Origin: Methylococcales bacterium
Lineage (GTDB): Bacteria > Pseudomonadota > Gammaproteobacteria > Methylococcales > Methylomonadaceae
Direction: 5' to 3'
Length of the DNA stretch: 64,000 bases
NCBI GenBank assembly: GCA_028715725.1
Contig: JAQURG010000010.1
Span: forward strand, 1-64,000
The notes beneath the pieces were generated by a model that had not been told where the DNA came from, ran no database searches, and saw nothing but the letters and a program-made list of their open reading frames with translations. A program made the position numbers and the translations under genes. Below, piece by piece: positions 54,003 through 63,984 of this stretch. The first letter of the stretch is position 1. The number at the start of each line of letters is the position of its first letter.

Positions 54003-55292
54003 ATGAATAAGCCTGTAACTGCACGTAATTCAGCGAGAGCCAAACCAAAACAGGTTAAAGGTAAACCTGAGCCGGATGTTAAAGCCAAATCCGAACCATG
54101 CGCTCAAGAGAAATCCGGAAAGACTGTCAAAGTCAAACCTGATCAGGGCGCTAAAGTAAAGCCGGCACAAGATGTTAAAGCCAAATCCGAATCAGGTGCT
54201 CAAGTAGAATCTGAGAAGAATGTCAAAGTTAAACCTGAACAGGCTAAAGATAAACCTGGAGCTTCCCGTGTGCCCAGGCACAAGTCAAAACAAGTTCTCA
54301 CTACGCCGCCGGCAAGTAATTTCAGACGCAATCTTTTGTTAATCAGTCTTGAAGTGTCAGGCCTGATAATTATTGCGGTATCTGCAATCATGGTTATTTT
54401 AGGCTATTCGGCTAACTGGTTTTCCGGGACCCGTTTTTTTACCAGCTTGCTGCCTTTTGCAATCGGTGTTTTAGGATTAATCCTGATGGCTGTTGCATTG
54501 CTGATTGGCTGGTGGAAACTTCGCAAATGGTCGCAGGGCAGGGCGGCGCTACTAGCCCCCATTCTGTCCGTCAGCCTTGCTCTGGTGATCGGCTGGTTCG
54601 TTATGCAGGATCAATTTGTCCATGCGTTCAGCCACTTTCGCACCCTGGTCGGTGGTAAGCAGGAGGCCAGCCGGGTTACTCTCGCTCATCAAGTCTATGC
54701 TGCTTATCGGCGTCACGATCCGGGGCTGCTCCATAAGCTGATCAATCGTGCTCAGGGCTACAATAAAGTTATTGAGGAGGCGGCCAATGTATTCGATATT
54801 GATCCGAACCTTCTACAGGGGATTGCTGCGGCAGAGTCTTCCTTTTTGCCCCGCGATAGCAAGGATGGCGGATATGGCCTGTTTCAAATTACTCTTGTGC
54901 CGAAAGTCGTCATGGAGCAGGCCGCCGCGCATCTGAAGGTAGCCAAGGTTAACTTGCTCAATCCACGGCATAATGCCCTTATAGCCGCCGCCACATTAAA
55001 ATATTATCTGGACGAGATGAACAACGACCTGTTTCTGGGCCTGCTGGCCTATAATATCGGACCTGCTAACGGAGGTCTTCGCTTTATCATGCAGGAGTAT
55101 GGGGCGACCGATTTTATTACTGTACAACCTTACTTGCAGCAACTGCCGCGCGATTATCCCATTCGTGTTTTATCCTATTCGCTCGCTTTCAGGCTCTGGC
55201 AAAAAGAGGGAAAATTGCTCGCCTACGAAGAAGGAAAAAACGCCCTACATATTCAACGGATTGGAATTCCCGGCTTGCTAATGGATTTTTAA
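54003..55292 (+). CDS. Membrane lytic transglycosylase (SLT type) with basic repeat tail
   Basis: In this 429-aa protein, residues 1-100 are a Lys/Pro/Glu-rich disordered tail with two near-identical 32-residue repeats (DVKAKSEPCAQEKSGKTVKV and DVKAKSESGAQVESEKNVKV). Three hydrophobic segments follow (LLLISLEVSGLIIIAVSAIMVILG; FFTSLLPFAIGVLGLILMAVALLIG; ALLAPILSVSLALVIGWFVM). The C-terminal SLT domain has catalytic Glu in GIAAAESSFLPRDSKDGGYG and LAYNIGPANGG. It cuts peptidoglycan from the periplasmic face. The cytoplasmic tail may bind nucleic acid or partners. Confidence 0.87.
   Translation: MNKPVTARNSARAKPKQVKGKPEPDVKAKSEPCAQEKSGKTVKVKPDQGAKVKPAQDVKAKSESGAQVESEKNVKVKPEQAKDKPGASRVPRHKSKQVLTTPPASNFRRNLLLISLEVSGLIIIAVSAIMVILGYSANWFSGTRFFTSLLPFAIGVLGLILMAVALLIGWWKLRKWSQGRAALLAPILSVSLALVIGWFVMQDQFVHAFSHFRTLVGGKQEASRVTLAHQVYAAYRRHDPGLLHKLINRAQGYNKVIEEAANVFDIDPNLLQGIAAAESSFLPRDSKDGGYGLFQITLVPKVVMEQAAAHLKVAKVNLLNPRHNALIAAATLKYYLDEMNNDLFLGLLAYNIGPANGGLRFIMQEYGATDFITVQPYLQQLPRDYPIRVLSYSLAFRLWQKEGKLLAYEEGKNALHIQRIGIPGLLMDF
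54075..54254. repeat. In-frame tandem repeat in the transglycosylase tail
   Basis: The segment starting GATGTTAAAGCCAAATCCGA at 54075 recurs at 54171, 96 bp (32 codons) later, with modest divergence. It adds one copy of the charged linker without breaking the frame. Confidence 0.8.
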
Positions 55293-55609
55293 TAATTAAT
55301 CATAAGTAAACCCCAGCTTTGCCGAAGGTTTTTGACTTATTTTGAATGTCCGGTTTAAACATATAAATAGTCCCTATTAAAGAAGGGCTAATTGTATGGT
55401 AGATAGAATTAGCCTTCGATGAGCTCGAAAAAATTGTTAGTCTACTTGGGTATCTCTAGCCATAAGGAACAATCTTTCTGTCTAGCTTGAGAAAACGAAC
55501 GCGCTTGCAGGGATTATCATCAATGTATTGTTCTTGAATGCTATACTGAGTGCTCAGAAAGTTTTTGGTGTTTGATAGCGCTCTGCATAACATCAGCAAA
55601 TAAATTGGA
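55293..55609. other. Intergenic stretch with decayed sequence
   Basis: About 315 AT-rich bases between the transglycosylase and the convergent giant helicase-nuclease gene. The only protein-like signal is the minus-strand scrap at 55456-55609 described separately. The remainder (55300-55455) shows nothing clear. Confidence 0.45.
55456..55609 (-). pseudogene. Possible tyrosine-recombinase scrap
   Basis: Downstream of the helicase-nuclease stop the minus strand reads NVSPIYLLMLCRALSNTKNF, then QYSIQEQYIDDNPCKRVRFL and KLDRKIVPYG. The YIDDNPCKRVRFLK part resembles the end of the core-binding domain of phage-type integrases (x-x-NPxxxVRxxK). It is only about 50 residues, with no catalytic residues, so the assignment is tentative. 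Confidence 0.35.
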
Positions 55610-58600
55610 CTAACATTCTGCCCGATACTCTGCCAACAGCTTATGTAATTGCTCATCAACATGTTTTAAAGCCGACTCGGAATCAATCCACCAATCTGTT
55701 GACCAGATACGAATTACTTCCCAACCCAAACCTCTTAACACCTGCTCTCTTAAAAAGTCACGATCTCTTGCAGTAGCAGAACTATGATAACTAGCGCCAT
55801 CACACTCGACAGCACTCAGATACTGACCAGGAGCATCAGGATTAATCACACCAAGATCGATCCTGAATCCGGATACGCCCACTTGAGAATGCGTTATCCA
55901 GCCTTTAGCATGCAGCTTTTCAGCAACGGCTTGTTCAAATGGTGAATCAAAAAAGCCACCGGGTGCGCCTACTGCTTCAGTCAGAGCGGAAATGCCTCGT
56001 TGTGCATATTCAAGAAAATACTTTAAATCCCTGATACCTTCAGCCCCAGTACGTGATAAATCGATTTGTTCCGGTTTTAATGAAGCAAACACATGCATTT
56101 CTTCTTTGGCCCTAGTCACCGCAACATTTAATCTGCGCGTACCACCGGCTTGATTCATCGGGCCAAAATTCATACTCAACTTACCGGCAGCATCTTTACC
56201 AAAGGTGATAGAGAAATAAATTAAATCACGCTCATCCCCCTGAACATTTTCTAAGTTTTTAACAAACACAGAATCAAACTTATCTTCAGCAAAATGCGGT
56301 TCTATTTCTGGGTATTGGCTGCGCGCCACTTCAAATAAATCACTAATTAATTTCTGTTGCTCCATATTAAATGTCACAATGCCAATTGATTTATTGAAGC
56401 CAGACTGACGTAATTTAGTAACGATATCTTCGACAATCGCTTCTGCTTCACCTCGATTGATACGATTCTGACCTTCCTTATAGATAGAATCAACCGCATG
56501 ATAATGCACCGACATGCCGCGAGTATCATTATTCGGAAAGGTGACCAGCTTGCCACCGTAGTATTTATGATTAGAAAAAGTAATTAACGATTCGCAGCGC
56601 GAGCGGTAATGCCAATTTAGATTCATACAAGGAATGTTTGCGGCTAAACATTCATCTAAAATGGACTCCGTATCCTCTTCAAAATCATCGGAGTACTCAT
56701 CATCGCCTGATTTCTTAGCAAAGAAGGAGCTAGGTGAAAGCTGCTTCGGATCGCCGACCACAATCGCCTGTTTAGCTCTGGCGACTGCGCCAATTGCATC
56801 AGGTACAGTAATTTGACTCGCCTCATCAAAGATAACCACATCAAATGCCTTACTATTAGCTGGAAGGTATTGCGCTATACTCATAGGGCTCATCATCACA
56901 CAAGGAGTCAATTTAGTAATCACCTCGGGCATTTGACTCATTAATTGGCGTAGCGGCATATGACGTGTTTTCTTTTGAACCTCACGCGCTAACACGCCCC
57001 ATTCAGATCCTTTCTTTATTTCTTGTGCTTTAGGAATACCGGTAGCTAACAGCGCTTTGACATATTCCTGAGTAAGTTGCATAAAGTCTGTATCTAACTG
57101 ATGATATATTTGAATTTTTTGACGATGCTCAGCCGGAATAAAATTTTTCAAGACCTCGTCATGATCAATAACCGAATTTACCCACCAACGTGAATAATTA
57201 ACCAATAACAACTCTTTTGCGGATAAATCATTGGTATACCCTTGTTCAATACCCTCAATTAAAGCTGCCAAACCAGCGGAAATAGCATGCTGTCTCACTT
57301 TTCGCCAAGCACACCAGTAACGCAGTTTATTTTTGTGTGTTAACCAGGCATCACATTGCTCAATAACTCTCTGGAAGAAATCATTTTTCCCTGTAGCTTT
57401 AAAAACATCTCCTGCTTGAGAACCGATAACTGTAGCCAACTGTCCTGCATGTTGTTGATGATGACTGAACTGCTCTAAAAAGGCAGCGCCTTTAGCACCG
57501 ATTAACGCATTACGATCTAGTAACTCATTTTGATCGATCACTAACTGCGCGATACGATGCTTATTAGCAATCGCTTGTTCTGCGTCTGCACTCACGTTTA
57601 CCAATGCACTTAATACGCCATCTAACCATTGGCATGCAGTTCTAATCCATGCGACATTCGAATCTACGCCCTCCCAATGTTTACCGATTACATCGCCTAA
57701 ATGCTGATATTTGATAACTTTCCCCTGTAAACGCTTAGCCTCAATTAAATTATCGAAATCATTAGGAATGCTCTTCGGATTAATTTTTTTTCCTACATTT
57801 TTACCTAGTGCTTTTTTAACCGAGCGCTTACCCAGCCACTTCGCTAAAAACCATTTCTCTTCAGATTCCGTCCACTTGTTTTTAAGTTCTTCCAGTTCAC
57901 AGTCCAATACAGAGCGTTTAAAAGGATTTTTTACGCTCGCCATACTGCTATGGAACTGTTCAACCAAGTCAGATAATTCCAGCAGTTCTTTACGCTGCAT
58001 CGCTCCTTGAGGCGAAAAGCCATAGCCATAATTTTCAGCAAAAGCATCCGGTAATAGCTCGGCTAATTTTTGTAATGCAATTAATTGGGATAAATGGTTA
58101 AAGGTTAAATTTAAGCCCAAGTGTTGTGCATATTCATTCGCTGCAAGTTCCAGTGCTTTAACTGTTTGCTGCGCACTGCCAGCTAAACTTAAAACGCGAC
58201 TTTGCCAAGACGGTGACCATTCGCCAGTAACAATTTGTGAAAAAATATCCAAACCAATACCTGTCAACTCAATACTATTGGCATCAATACGGTTGGCAAT
58301 TTCATGCAATTCTTCAAACGCCTCTAAGGAATGCTGCTCCGGACTATTCCAGTGCAGTTTCACCACAGGCACATCACTGTACTTTATGACAACACCCATC
58401 GCTTGATATGGCGTCAGTCCATTTGGGTAATGATGATGTATACGATCTACGTATTTATTTAAATCGCTTCTGACCTGCGCTAAACGTTCTGCTTCTTTTT
58501 CCCAATTCAGCCCTGAAACATCAATACAGCCCCAAGCCTTACCTAACTGCGCAATAACGTCTGACTTTTTGGCTTTTGCAGAGTGTAATTCAAGACAGTG

Positions 58601-60820
58601 CTCACCTAAACCGACTTGATGCAAGCGACGATAAACCACTTCCAGAGCTGCAGTTTTTTCCGAAACAAACAACACTGTTTTCCCAGTCGCTAATAACTGA
58701 GAAATCATATTAGCAATGGTCTGACTTTTACCAGTGCCGGGTGGCCCGATTAAGACAAAATCTTTACCCGCTTCGGCTGCATACACAGCGGCTATTTGCG
58801 AGCTATCGGCCAATAGGGGAATAAACGTGTCTTTAGGATGTCGGGCGGCATCTAGTCGTCTAGGATCTGGAAATTCAACACCAGTTCCGGAATACATATC
58901 CCGCGGACTTTCAATCAAATGTTTAACTACAGCGCTTTCTTTTAAGGCATCGACACGCTCACATAGATCTTTCCACATCAGATATTTCGCAAATGAAAAG
59001 GTAGAAACAACCACGCTTTCTTCAACTTCCCAACCGGTAATATCTTTTATCTTTATGCGCAGAATATTTAAGATTTGTTTAACATCCAAGCCATGTTCAT
59101 CGGTGGGTAAATCACCCTCTAACTCAGGAATTTCCAGAGCGAAATCTTGTTTTAGCATTTCAAGCAAGGTGGGATTAAACCGAGGATCATCCTCATGCGC
59201 ATGTAACTGAAACCCAGAATTCACACTTTTACGTGTAATTTCAATCGGGATTAAAATCAGCGGAGCTCTATAAGTTCGCTGCGCATCTTTACCGTTCGAC
59301 CAGTTTAAAAACCCTAAGGCAATATAGAGAATGTTGGCCCCGCCCTCCTGAATTGCCTCCTTCGCTGAACGGTAAAGCTCCAGTAAATCAGTGGTGAGTT
59401 TTTTGCTATCCGTATTTGCAATCAGCTCTTTTTTAGATAAATGCCGCTGCAATTGTTCAGTAAGTAAACTTTCCTGATGTTGTTGCAAATGCAATTGCCC
59501 CGAACGCGGATCACTGGCAAGTTTTAAGCTATCAACCGATATAATATTAAATTTTTGATTGTCAGCTAGCATATCTTCAAGACTGGCTAGATCGATGCAA
59601 TTGATCCCAATTGCTCTGGTGCGGCTGGTAAAGTTTAATAGGCGATTGCGCATGGTTAAATCCAGCAACTGTCGCTTCCAGTTTTCTATGCGTGCTTCTG
59701 GCGTGTCTAAACTTACCTCAGGAGCATCATCAGAATTAAAACTTTGCTCGGGGATATAGGTGATAATTTCAACCGGCAATTCAACTTCATCCACGACAAC
59801 ATTTGCCTGATATTCGCCCGCTAACTCTTTATCAGATAATGGTTTGATACGTGCGAGCCTAGCGCGCTTAATATCAATCGCCAGAACAAATTCCGCATCA
59901 TTTTTTAACTTATCTTCGGCTTCTTGTTTGGCTAAGCTAAATTTAGCCGGTGGTTTATTGGTACACAGGGTAGTTTCAAATACGATCAATTCATTTAATT
60001 GACACCGCTTACGCAAGGATTGAGCGTCATAAACCACCGCCGAGGAAAGATCCTCATCACTCAACCAACAGCCAGTAAACGCGTGACCTTTGGTAAAGAT
60101 AACTAACCCATTTAAACCCGATTGCTCAAGGCAAGATGCAAACAATAACGAAGTATCCAAACATGTTGCCAGGCGCGTTTCTGCTATTTTTGAAGGTAAG
60201 CGCACCCGCTGTCCTTCTTCTTCAAAACTAGCAGGTGGACTTGCATAGCTAAGATCTAATTTACACACTGCACTCCACAATGCACTGACAATAATCGCTA
60301 CGCGTCTTGGGCTTTTAGATTGATAACCTTCAATTGATGCAAGCTGACCGGAAGCTTCCAGCATTTTTGAAGTATCGCGTAAAATAGTTTGCACTACGGC
60401 ATCATTGGGCTGAACAAAGGCAGCTAAAATTTCGGGTAATATACGCGTGCCGACCCATTCATCTTTGGCTAATAATTCAACCTGTTCGGTTTTAGTGTCC
60501 AGCACTTCATCGCCGGCTCTTAGCCTAAAAGTCATTTCGCCACGTAATGACTCATGAATACCGCGCAAAAACTCGGAATTTAGCTCGACTCGAATATCAT
60601 CTAAAATCACCTGAGAATCAGGAATCAACTTATCTATATGCCATGTCCGTTCGATCAAAAAGTTAGGTGATCCAGTCAACACCAATTCAAGATCATGAAA
60701 GGTTTGCTCACTATGGTTTTTTAATTCGATTTCGGTAATTAGTGGCAGTGCATTTTGCTGAAAAGCTAGGTTTATCTTAGGAACAACTGAGGTAATAATC
60801 GCTATCTTTTTATCTTGCAT
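55610..60820 (-). CDS. DUF4011-helicase-nuclease (HheA-type defence candidate)
   Basis: I start at ATG 60820 (MQDKKIAIITSVVPKINLAF; 1736 aa), because the longer track version only adds repeat-derived residues. The order is an N-terminal beta region, then a Cys/His module (RLATCLDTSLLFASCLEQSG and KGHAFTGCWL, about residues 217-253) that looks transglutaminase-like. DUF4011 (ENWKRQLLDLTMRNRLLNFT, about 378) follows, then an SF1 helicase split by a long insert. Its motifs are GPPGTGKSQTIANM at about 690, VIFDEASQITVPDAIG at about 1335, GDPKQLSPSS and VTRAKEEMHVFASL. The C-terminal Vsr/MTES_1575-type nuclease is FRIDLGV with AVECDGASYH and VLRGLGWEVIRIWSTDWW. This matches the DUF4011-helicase-Vsr antiphage gene type. 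Activity here is inferred. Confidence 0.86.
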   Translation of the reverse strand: MQDKKIAIITSVVPKINLAFQQNALPLITEIELKNHSEQTFHDLELVLTGSPNFLIERTWHIDKLIPDSQVILDDIRVELNSEFLRGIHESLRGEMTFRLRAGDEVLDTKTEQVELLAKDEWVGTRILPEILAAFVQPNDAVVQTILRDTSKMLEASGQLASIEGYQSKSPRRVAIIVSALWSAVCKLDLSYASPPASFEEEGQRVRLPSKIAETRLATCLDTSLLFASCLEQSGLNGLVIFTKGHAFTGCWLSDEDLSSAVVYDAQSLRKRCQLNELIVFETTLCTNKPPAKFSLAKQEAEDKLKNDAEFVLAIDIKRARLARIKPLSDKELAGEYQANVVVDEVELPVEIITYIPEQSFNSDDAPEVSLDTPEARIENWKRQLLDLTMRNRLLNFTSRTRAIGINCIDLASLEDMLADNQKFNIISVDSLKLASDPRSGQLHLQQHQESLLTEQLQRHLSKKELIANTDSKKLTTDLLELYRSAKEAIQEGGANILYIALGFLNWSNGKDAQRTYRAPLILIPIEITRKSVNSGFQLHAHEDDPRFNPTLLEMLKQDFALEIPELEGDLPTDEHGLDVKQILNILRIKIKDITGWEVEESVVVSTFSFAKYLMWKDLCERVDALKESAVVKHLIESPRDMYSGTGVEFPDPRRLDAARHPKDTFIPLLADSSQIAAVYAAEAGKDFVLIGPPGTGKSQTIANMISQLLATGKTVLFVSEKTAALEVVYRRLHQVGLGEHCLELHSAKAKKSDVIAQLGKAWGCIDVSGLNWEKEAERLAQVRSDLNKYVDRIHHHYPNGLTPYQAMGVVIKYSDVPVVKLHWNSPEQHSLEAFEELHEIANRIDANSIELTGIGLDIFSQIVTGEWSPSWQSRVLSLAGSAQQTVKALELAANEYAQHLGLNLTFNHLSQLIALQKLAELLPDAFAENYGYGFSPQGAMQRKELLELSDLVEQFHSSMASVKNPFKRSVLDCELEELKNKWTESEEKWFLAKWLGKRSVKKALGKNVGKKINPKSIPNDFDNLIEAKRLQGKVIKYQHLGDVIGKHWEGVDSNVAWIRTACQWLDGVLSALVNVSADAEQAIANKHRIAQLVIDQNELLDRNALIGAKGAAFLEQFSHHQQHAGQLATVIGSQAGDVFKATGKNDFFQRVIEQCDAWLTHKNKLRYWCAWRKVRQHAISAGLAALIEGIEQGYTNDLSAKELLLVNYSRWWVNSVIDHDEVLKNFIPAEHRQKIQIYHQLDTDFMQLTQEYVKALLATGIPKAQEIKKGSEWGVLAREVQKKTRHMPLRQLMSQMPEVITKLTPCVMMSPMSIAQYLPANSKAFDVVIFDEASQITVPDAIGAVARAKQAIVVGDPKQLSPSSFFAKKSGDDEYSDDFEEDTESILDECLAANIPCMNLNWHYRSRCESLITFSNHKYYGGKLVTFPNNDTRGMSVHYHAVDSIYKEGQNRINRGEAEAIVEDIVTKLRQSGFNKSIGIVTFNMEQQKLISDLFEVARSQYPEIEPHFAEDKFDSVFVKNLENVQGDERDLIYFSITFGKDAAGKLSMNFGPMNQAGGTRRLNVAVTRAKEEMHVFASLKPEQIDLSRTGAEGIRDLKYFLEYAQRGISALTEAVGAPGGFFDSPFEQAVAEKLHAKGWITHSQVGVSGFRIDLGVINPDAPGQYLSAVECDGASYHSSATARDRDFLREQVLRGLGWEVIRIWSTDWWIDSESALKHVDEQLHKLLAEYRAEC

Positions 60821-60888
60821 GTTTATTTTTGAAAATGAGAAGTTACATGATGGAGTTTTGTCGCAAAGTTTGTCACAGTCAGGTAGAG

Positions 60889-60953
60889 GTAGGGTGGGCA
60901 CCGCTGTTTGTGCCCACGCGGATTGAAATGGTGGGCAAATTTGCCCACCCTAC
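60889..60953. repeat. REP/BIME-like double-hairpin element
   Basis: Outer arms GTAGGGTGGGCA and TGCCCACCCTAC pair end to end. Inside, GTGGGCAC/GTGCCCAC (60894-60917) makes one hairpin and the perfect palindrome GTGGGCAAATTTGCCCAC (60931-60948) another. Such GTAGGGTGGGCA elements are dispersed repeats of miniature mobile origin in many bacteria. It sits between ubiB and the defence-type gene. Confidence 0.85.
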
Positions 60954-60962
60954 ATCTCTGAA

Positions 60963-62513
60963 TTATTGAACCAACAGCGCTGTACTGATAATTACCGCAC
61001 TGATCAGCATCGCCAGTATGGTTATCCGGTGATTATTATCCATCTGCTGGCGCAGCAGGGCCAGTTCGCGTTGCTGCGCTTCGGCCTGATGCTGTGCGTT
61101 GGCTGCATTATCCAGGGCTTTGTAAATCAGGGAAGGAATTTCAGGAAAATGTTCAGCAAGTTCAGGGAGCTGTTTAATAAGCTTGCTGATTTTGGCTTTA
61201 GGCCCCAAACGGTCATGGAACCATTTTTCAAGAAAAGGTTTGGCGGTTTGCCATAGGTCCAGCTCAGGATAAAGCTGCCGCCCCAATCCTTCAATATTCA
61301 GCAGCGTTTTTTGCAGCAGCACCAGTTGCGGCTGAACTTGCATATCAAAACGCCGCGCCGTCTGGAATAAACGCAATAATAACTGACCAAACGAGATATC
61401 CTTCAACGGTTTTTCAAAGATTGGTTCGCAAACGCTGCGAATAGCGGATTCAAATTCTTCTATGCGAGTCGACCGGGGCACCCAGCCGGATTCAACGTGC
61501 ATTTGCGCCACTTTCCGATAATCCCGGTTAAAAAAAGCCAGAAAATTCTCTGCCAGGTAGCGTTGATCAGACAGAGATAAAGAACCGACGATACCAAAAT
61601 CAATGGCTATGTATTTATCCGGCAAATCGACAAAGATATTGCCGGGGTGCATATCGGCATGGAAGAAGTTGTCTCTGAATACCTGGGTAAAGAAGATTTC
61701 TACGCCGCGTTCGGCGAGCACTTTAAAATTCGCGCCGCCCGCCTTAAGCTGCTCGATTTCACCGACGGGTATGCCGTGAATTCTTTCCATGACCATGACT
61801 TTCTGGCGTGTCAGCGGCCAGTGGATTTCGGGTATGTAAATCAGTTCTGAATTTTCAAAATTGCGGCGCAATTTGCCGGCATTTGCCGCTTCCCTCACCA
61901 GATCCAGTTCATCCAGCGTGGTTCTTTCAAATTCGGCAATCACCTCCGTAGCTCTTAATCGTCTTGCATCGGACCAGAATCTTTCGGCAAAACGAGCCAG
62001 TTCATAAAGCAGTCCTATGTCGGATAAAATCTGCTCTTCAATGTCGGGACGCAATACTTTAACAATTACGCTCTCTCCGCTGTGTAAAACCGCTGTATGA
62101 ACCTGCGCAACTGAAGCCGATGCCAAAGGTTCGGCATCAAACTCGGCAAATGCCTCAGCAATCGGCATGCCTAGTTCTTTTTCAATAATGCTACGGGCAA
62201 TCTCGCTGGGGAAAGGAGGAACCTGGTCTTGAAGTTTTACCAGTTCATCGGCAATATCATCGGGCAACAGATCCTTGCGGGTAGACAAGGCCTGGCCGAA
62301 TTTGACATAGATAGGCCCCAGGTCTTCCAGCGACCGTCTGATTCTGACTCCGCGGGATTCGGATCTGGGCTTAAGCCAGTAACTGGGAGTGATAAAAGCT
62401 AAATAACGAACCGGGCGGAATAAATGGGTGTTCAAGACAATTTCGTCCAGCCCGTGAGAGACCAGAACCCAATTAATATGAATCAGGCGTAATAACAATT
62501 TAGGTCGAATCAC
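60963..62513 (-). CDS. ubiB: Ubiquinone biosynthesis protein UbiB
   Basis: This 516-aa ABC1/UbiB-family atypical kinase is needed for ubiquinone synthesis. It has the KxGQ motif [19 protein letters not shown], the Ala-rich loop [13 protein letters not shown], catalytic-like [20 protein letters not shown] and [10 protein letters not shown]. The C-terminal membrane segment is [19 protein letters not shown]. Third gene of ubiE-ubiJ-ubiB on the minus strand, 93 bp after ubiJ. Confidence 0.95.
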   Translation of the reverse strand: MIRPKLLLRLIHINWVLVSHGLDEIVLNTHLFRPVRYLAFITPSYWLKPRSESRGVRIRRSLEDLGPIYVKFGQALSTRKDLLPDDIADELVKLQDQVPPFPSEIARSIIEKELGMPIAEAFAEFDAEPLASASVAQVHTAVLHSGESVIVKVLRPDIEEQILSDIGLLYELARFAERFWSDARRLRATEVIAEFERTTLDELDLVREAANAGKLRRNFENSELIYIPEIHWPLTRQKVMVMERIHGIPVGEIEQLKAGGANFKVLAERGVEIFFTQVFRDNFFHADMHPGNIFVDLPDKYIAIDFGIVGSLSLSDQRYLAENFLAFFNRDYRKVAQMHVESGWVPRSTRIEEFESAIRSVCEPIFEKPLKDISFGQLLLRLFQTARRFDMQVQPQLVLLQKTLLNIEGLGRQLYPELDLWQTAKPFLEKWFHDRLGPKAKISKLIKQLPELAEHFPEIPSLIYKALDNAANAQHQAEAQQRELALLRQQMDNNHRITILAMLISAVIISTALLVQ

Positions 62514-62606
62514 GAGTTACCTTTAGAAATGTCGGTTGGGCACTTTTCCGCGAGTACCCTATAAATGGCTTATTCAAAGATGGAAAGACAGCATTGCTCC
62601 ACTGGA

Positions 62607-63227
62607 TTATTGCTTGTTCAGCAACTTGTTTTCCAGGCGTTCAACTCTGCTTTGCAGGCGGTCAAAATCAGTGCGTAATTCATCAATCTGACAATAGAAA
62701 ATATCCGCTTCCGGCACGGCAGGTAAATCGCGCGTTTCTTCCTGAAGAAATTCCGTGACGTTAAGCTGAAACGTTTCAATGGACTCTTTGCTCCAGTTTT
62801 GGCCGGCTCTAAAAAACTGACTTATATTATGGGCAATACTGTCGCCGGTATAGCGAGCCAGTTGCTGTTCCAGATTGATGTCCAGGTTGGCGAACAGCGC
62901 CTGAAATTTTCGACCCGTATGCATGTCTCCCTCAATTTTTACCTCGCCGGAAAAAATTGAGCGCATGGGTTTTGAGCTGAGTCCCATTAAACCCAGGGCG
63001 AAAACCGAACCGGTCAGTCGTGTATCCGGCTGGTCAGGGAACTGATCCAGCAATTGAATGGAATCAGTTGTAGGGCACAAGTAAACGGTTTCAGCAAATG
63101 GCTGAATGGTCACGGCAATGACTTTGCTGGCCAAAGGGGCTAAAAACACTTCCCTGTTTTGATCCAAAGCCAGATATTTGTTGAGCGCCGTTTCCAATGC
63201 GCTCATCAGCAACGGTTTGATTTTCAT
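62607..63227 (-). CDS. ubiJ: Ubiquinone biosynthesis accessory factor UbiJ
   Basis: I start at ATG 63227 (MKIKPLLMSALETALNKYLA; 206 aa), one base after the ubiE stop. The track start would overlap ubiE. The protein has an SCP2-type lipid-binding N-terminal domain (TDSIQLLDQFPDQPDTRLTGSVFALGLMGL, GEVKIEGDM) and a C-terminal coiled-coil (IDELRTDFDRLQSRVERLENKLL). UbiJ helps assemble the Ubi enzyme complex and bind lipid intermediates. Confidence 0.92.
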   Translation of the reverse strand: MKIKPLLMSALETALNKYLALDQNREVFLAPLASKVIAVTIQPFAETVYLCPTTDSIQLLDQFPDQPDTRLTGSVFALGLMGLSSKPMRSIFSGEVKIEGDMHTGRKFQALFANLDINLEQQLARYTGDSIAHNISQFFRAGQNWSKESIETFQLNVTEFLQEETRDLPAVPEADIFYCQIDELRTDFDRLQSRVERLENKLLNKQ

Positions 63228-63228
63228 G

Positions 63229-63984
63229 CTAGATTTTATAACCTCTGTGAACTGCAACAATACCTTGCGTCATATTGAAATATTCGCAGCGCTCCAGGCC
63301 CGCATTTTCCATCATTTTTTTCAATTCTTCCTGTTCGGGGTGCATGCGAATGGATTCAGCCAGGTAACGGTAACTGTCTTCATCTTTGGCGACAATTTTG
63401 CCAATCTTGGGGAGCAGATTGAATGAATAAAAATCGTAGACCTTTTCAGTGAGTTTATCGGTAGGATGAGAAAACTCCAGCACGATAACGCGTCCGCCGG
63501 GTTTAAGCACCCGGTGCATAGAGCGCAGCGCAGCATCTTTATCGGTGACGTTGCGAAGACCGAAGGCGATACAGACACAATCGAAAGTATTATCTTCAAA
63601 CGGCAGGCATTCAGCATTGACTTGCGCATAGCGAATATTGCTTACCAGGCCCTTGTCTATCAGCCGATTGCGGCCTGCGCGCAGCATTTCGGAATTAATA
63701 TCAGCCAATACAACCTGGCCTTCCTTGCCGACGCGCTGCTCGAACAGCGTCGTTAAATCGCCGGTTCCGCCAGCCAGATCAAGCACTTGCTCGCCTTTGC
63801 GCGCATTGCTCAATTGCACTGCAATGCGTTTCCAGATGCGGTGAATGCCCAGAGACATCAAGTCATTCATGATATCGTATTGCCCTGCAACCGAATCAAA
63901 TACGCCACGTACCAGTTTGACTTTCTCTTCGGTGGCGACTTGTTTGAATCCGAAATGGGTGGTGTTATCGTTTGTCATTGTCAT
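63229..63984 (-). CDS. ubiE: Ubiquinone/menaquinone C-methyltransferase UbiE
   Basis: This 251-aa SAM-dependent methyltransferase performs the C-methylation step of ubiquinone (and menaquinone) synthesis. It has [26 protein letters not shown], motif [17 protein letters not shown], and [20 protein letters not shown]. The start ([16 protein letters not shown]) is intact. First gene seen of the ubi operon, whose promoter lies at or beyond the window edge. Confidence 0.96.
   Translation of the reverse strand: MTMTNDNTTHFGFKQVATEEKVKLVRGVFDSVAGQYDIMNDLMSLGIHRIWKRIAVQLSNARKGEQVLDLAGGTGDLTTLFEQRVGKEGQVVLADINSEMLRAGRNRLIDKGLVSNIRYAQVNAECLPFEDNTFDCVCIAFGLRNVTDKDAALRSMHRVLKPGGRVIVLEFSHPTDKLTEKVYDFYSFNLLPKIGKIVAKDEDSYRYLAESIRMHPEQEELKKMMENAGLERCEYFNMTQGIVAVHRGYKI

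Noticed and set aside
60821-60901. 27-residue N-terminal extension of the DUF4011 protein
   Set aside because: The extension begins at the REP-like element and has no conserved features. MQDKKIAII is the plausible start.
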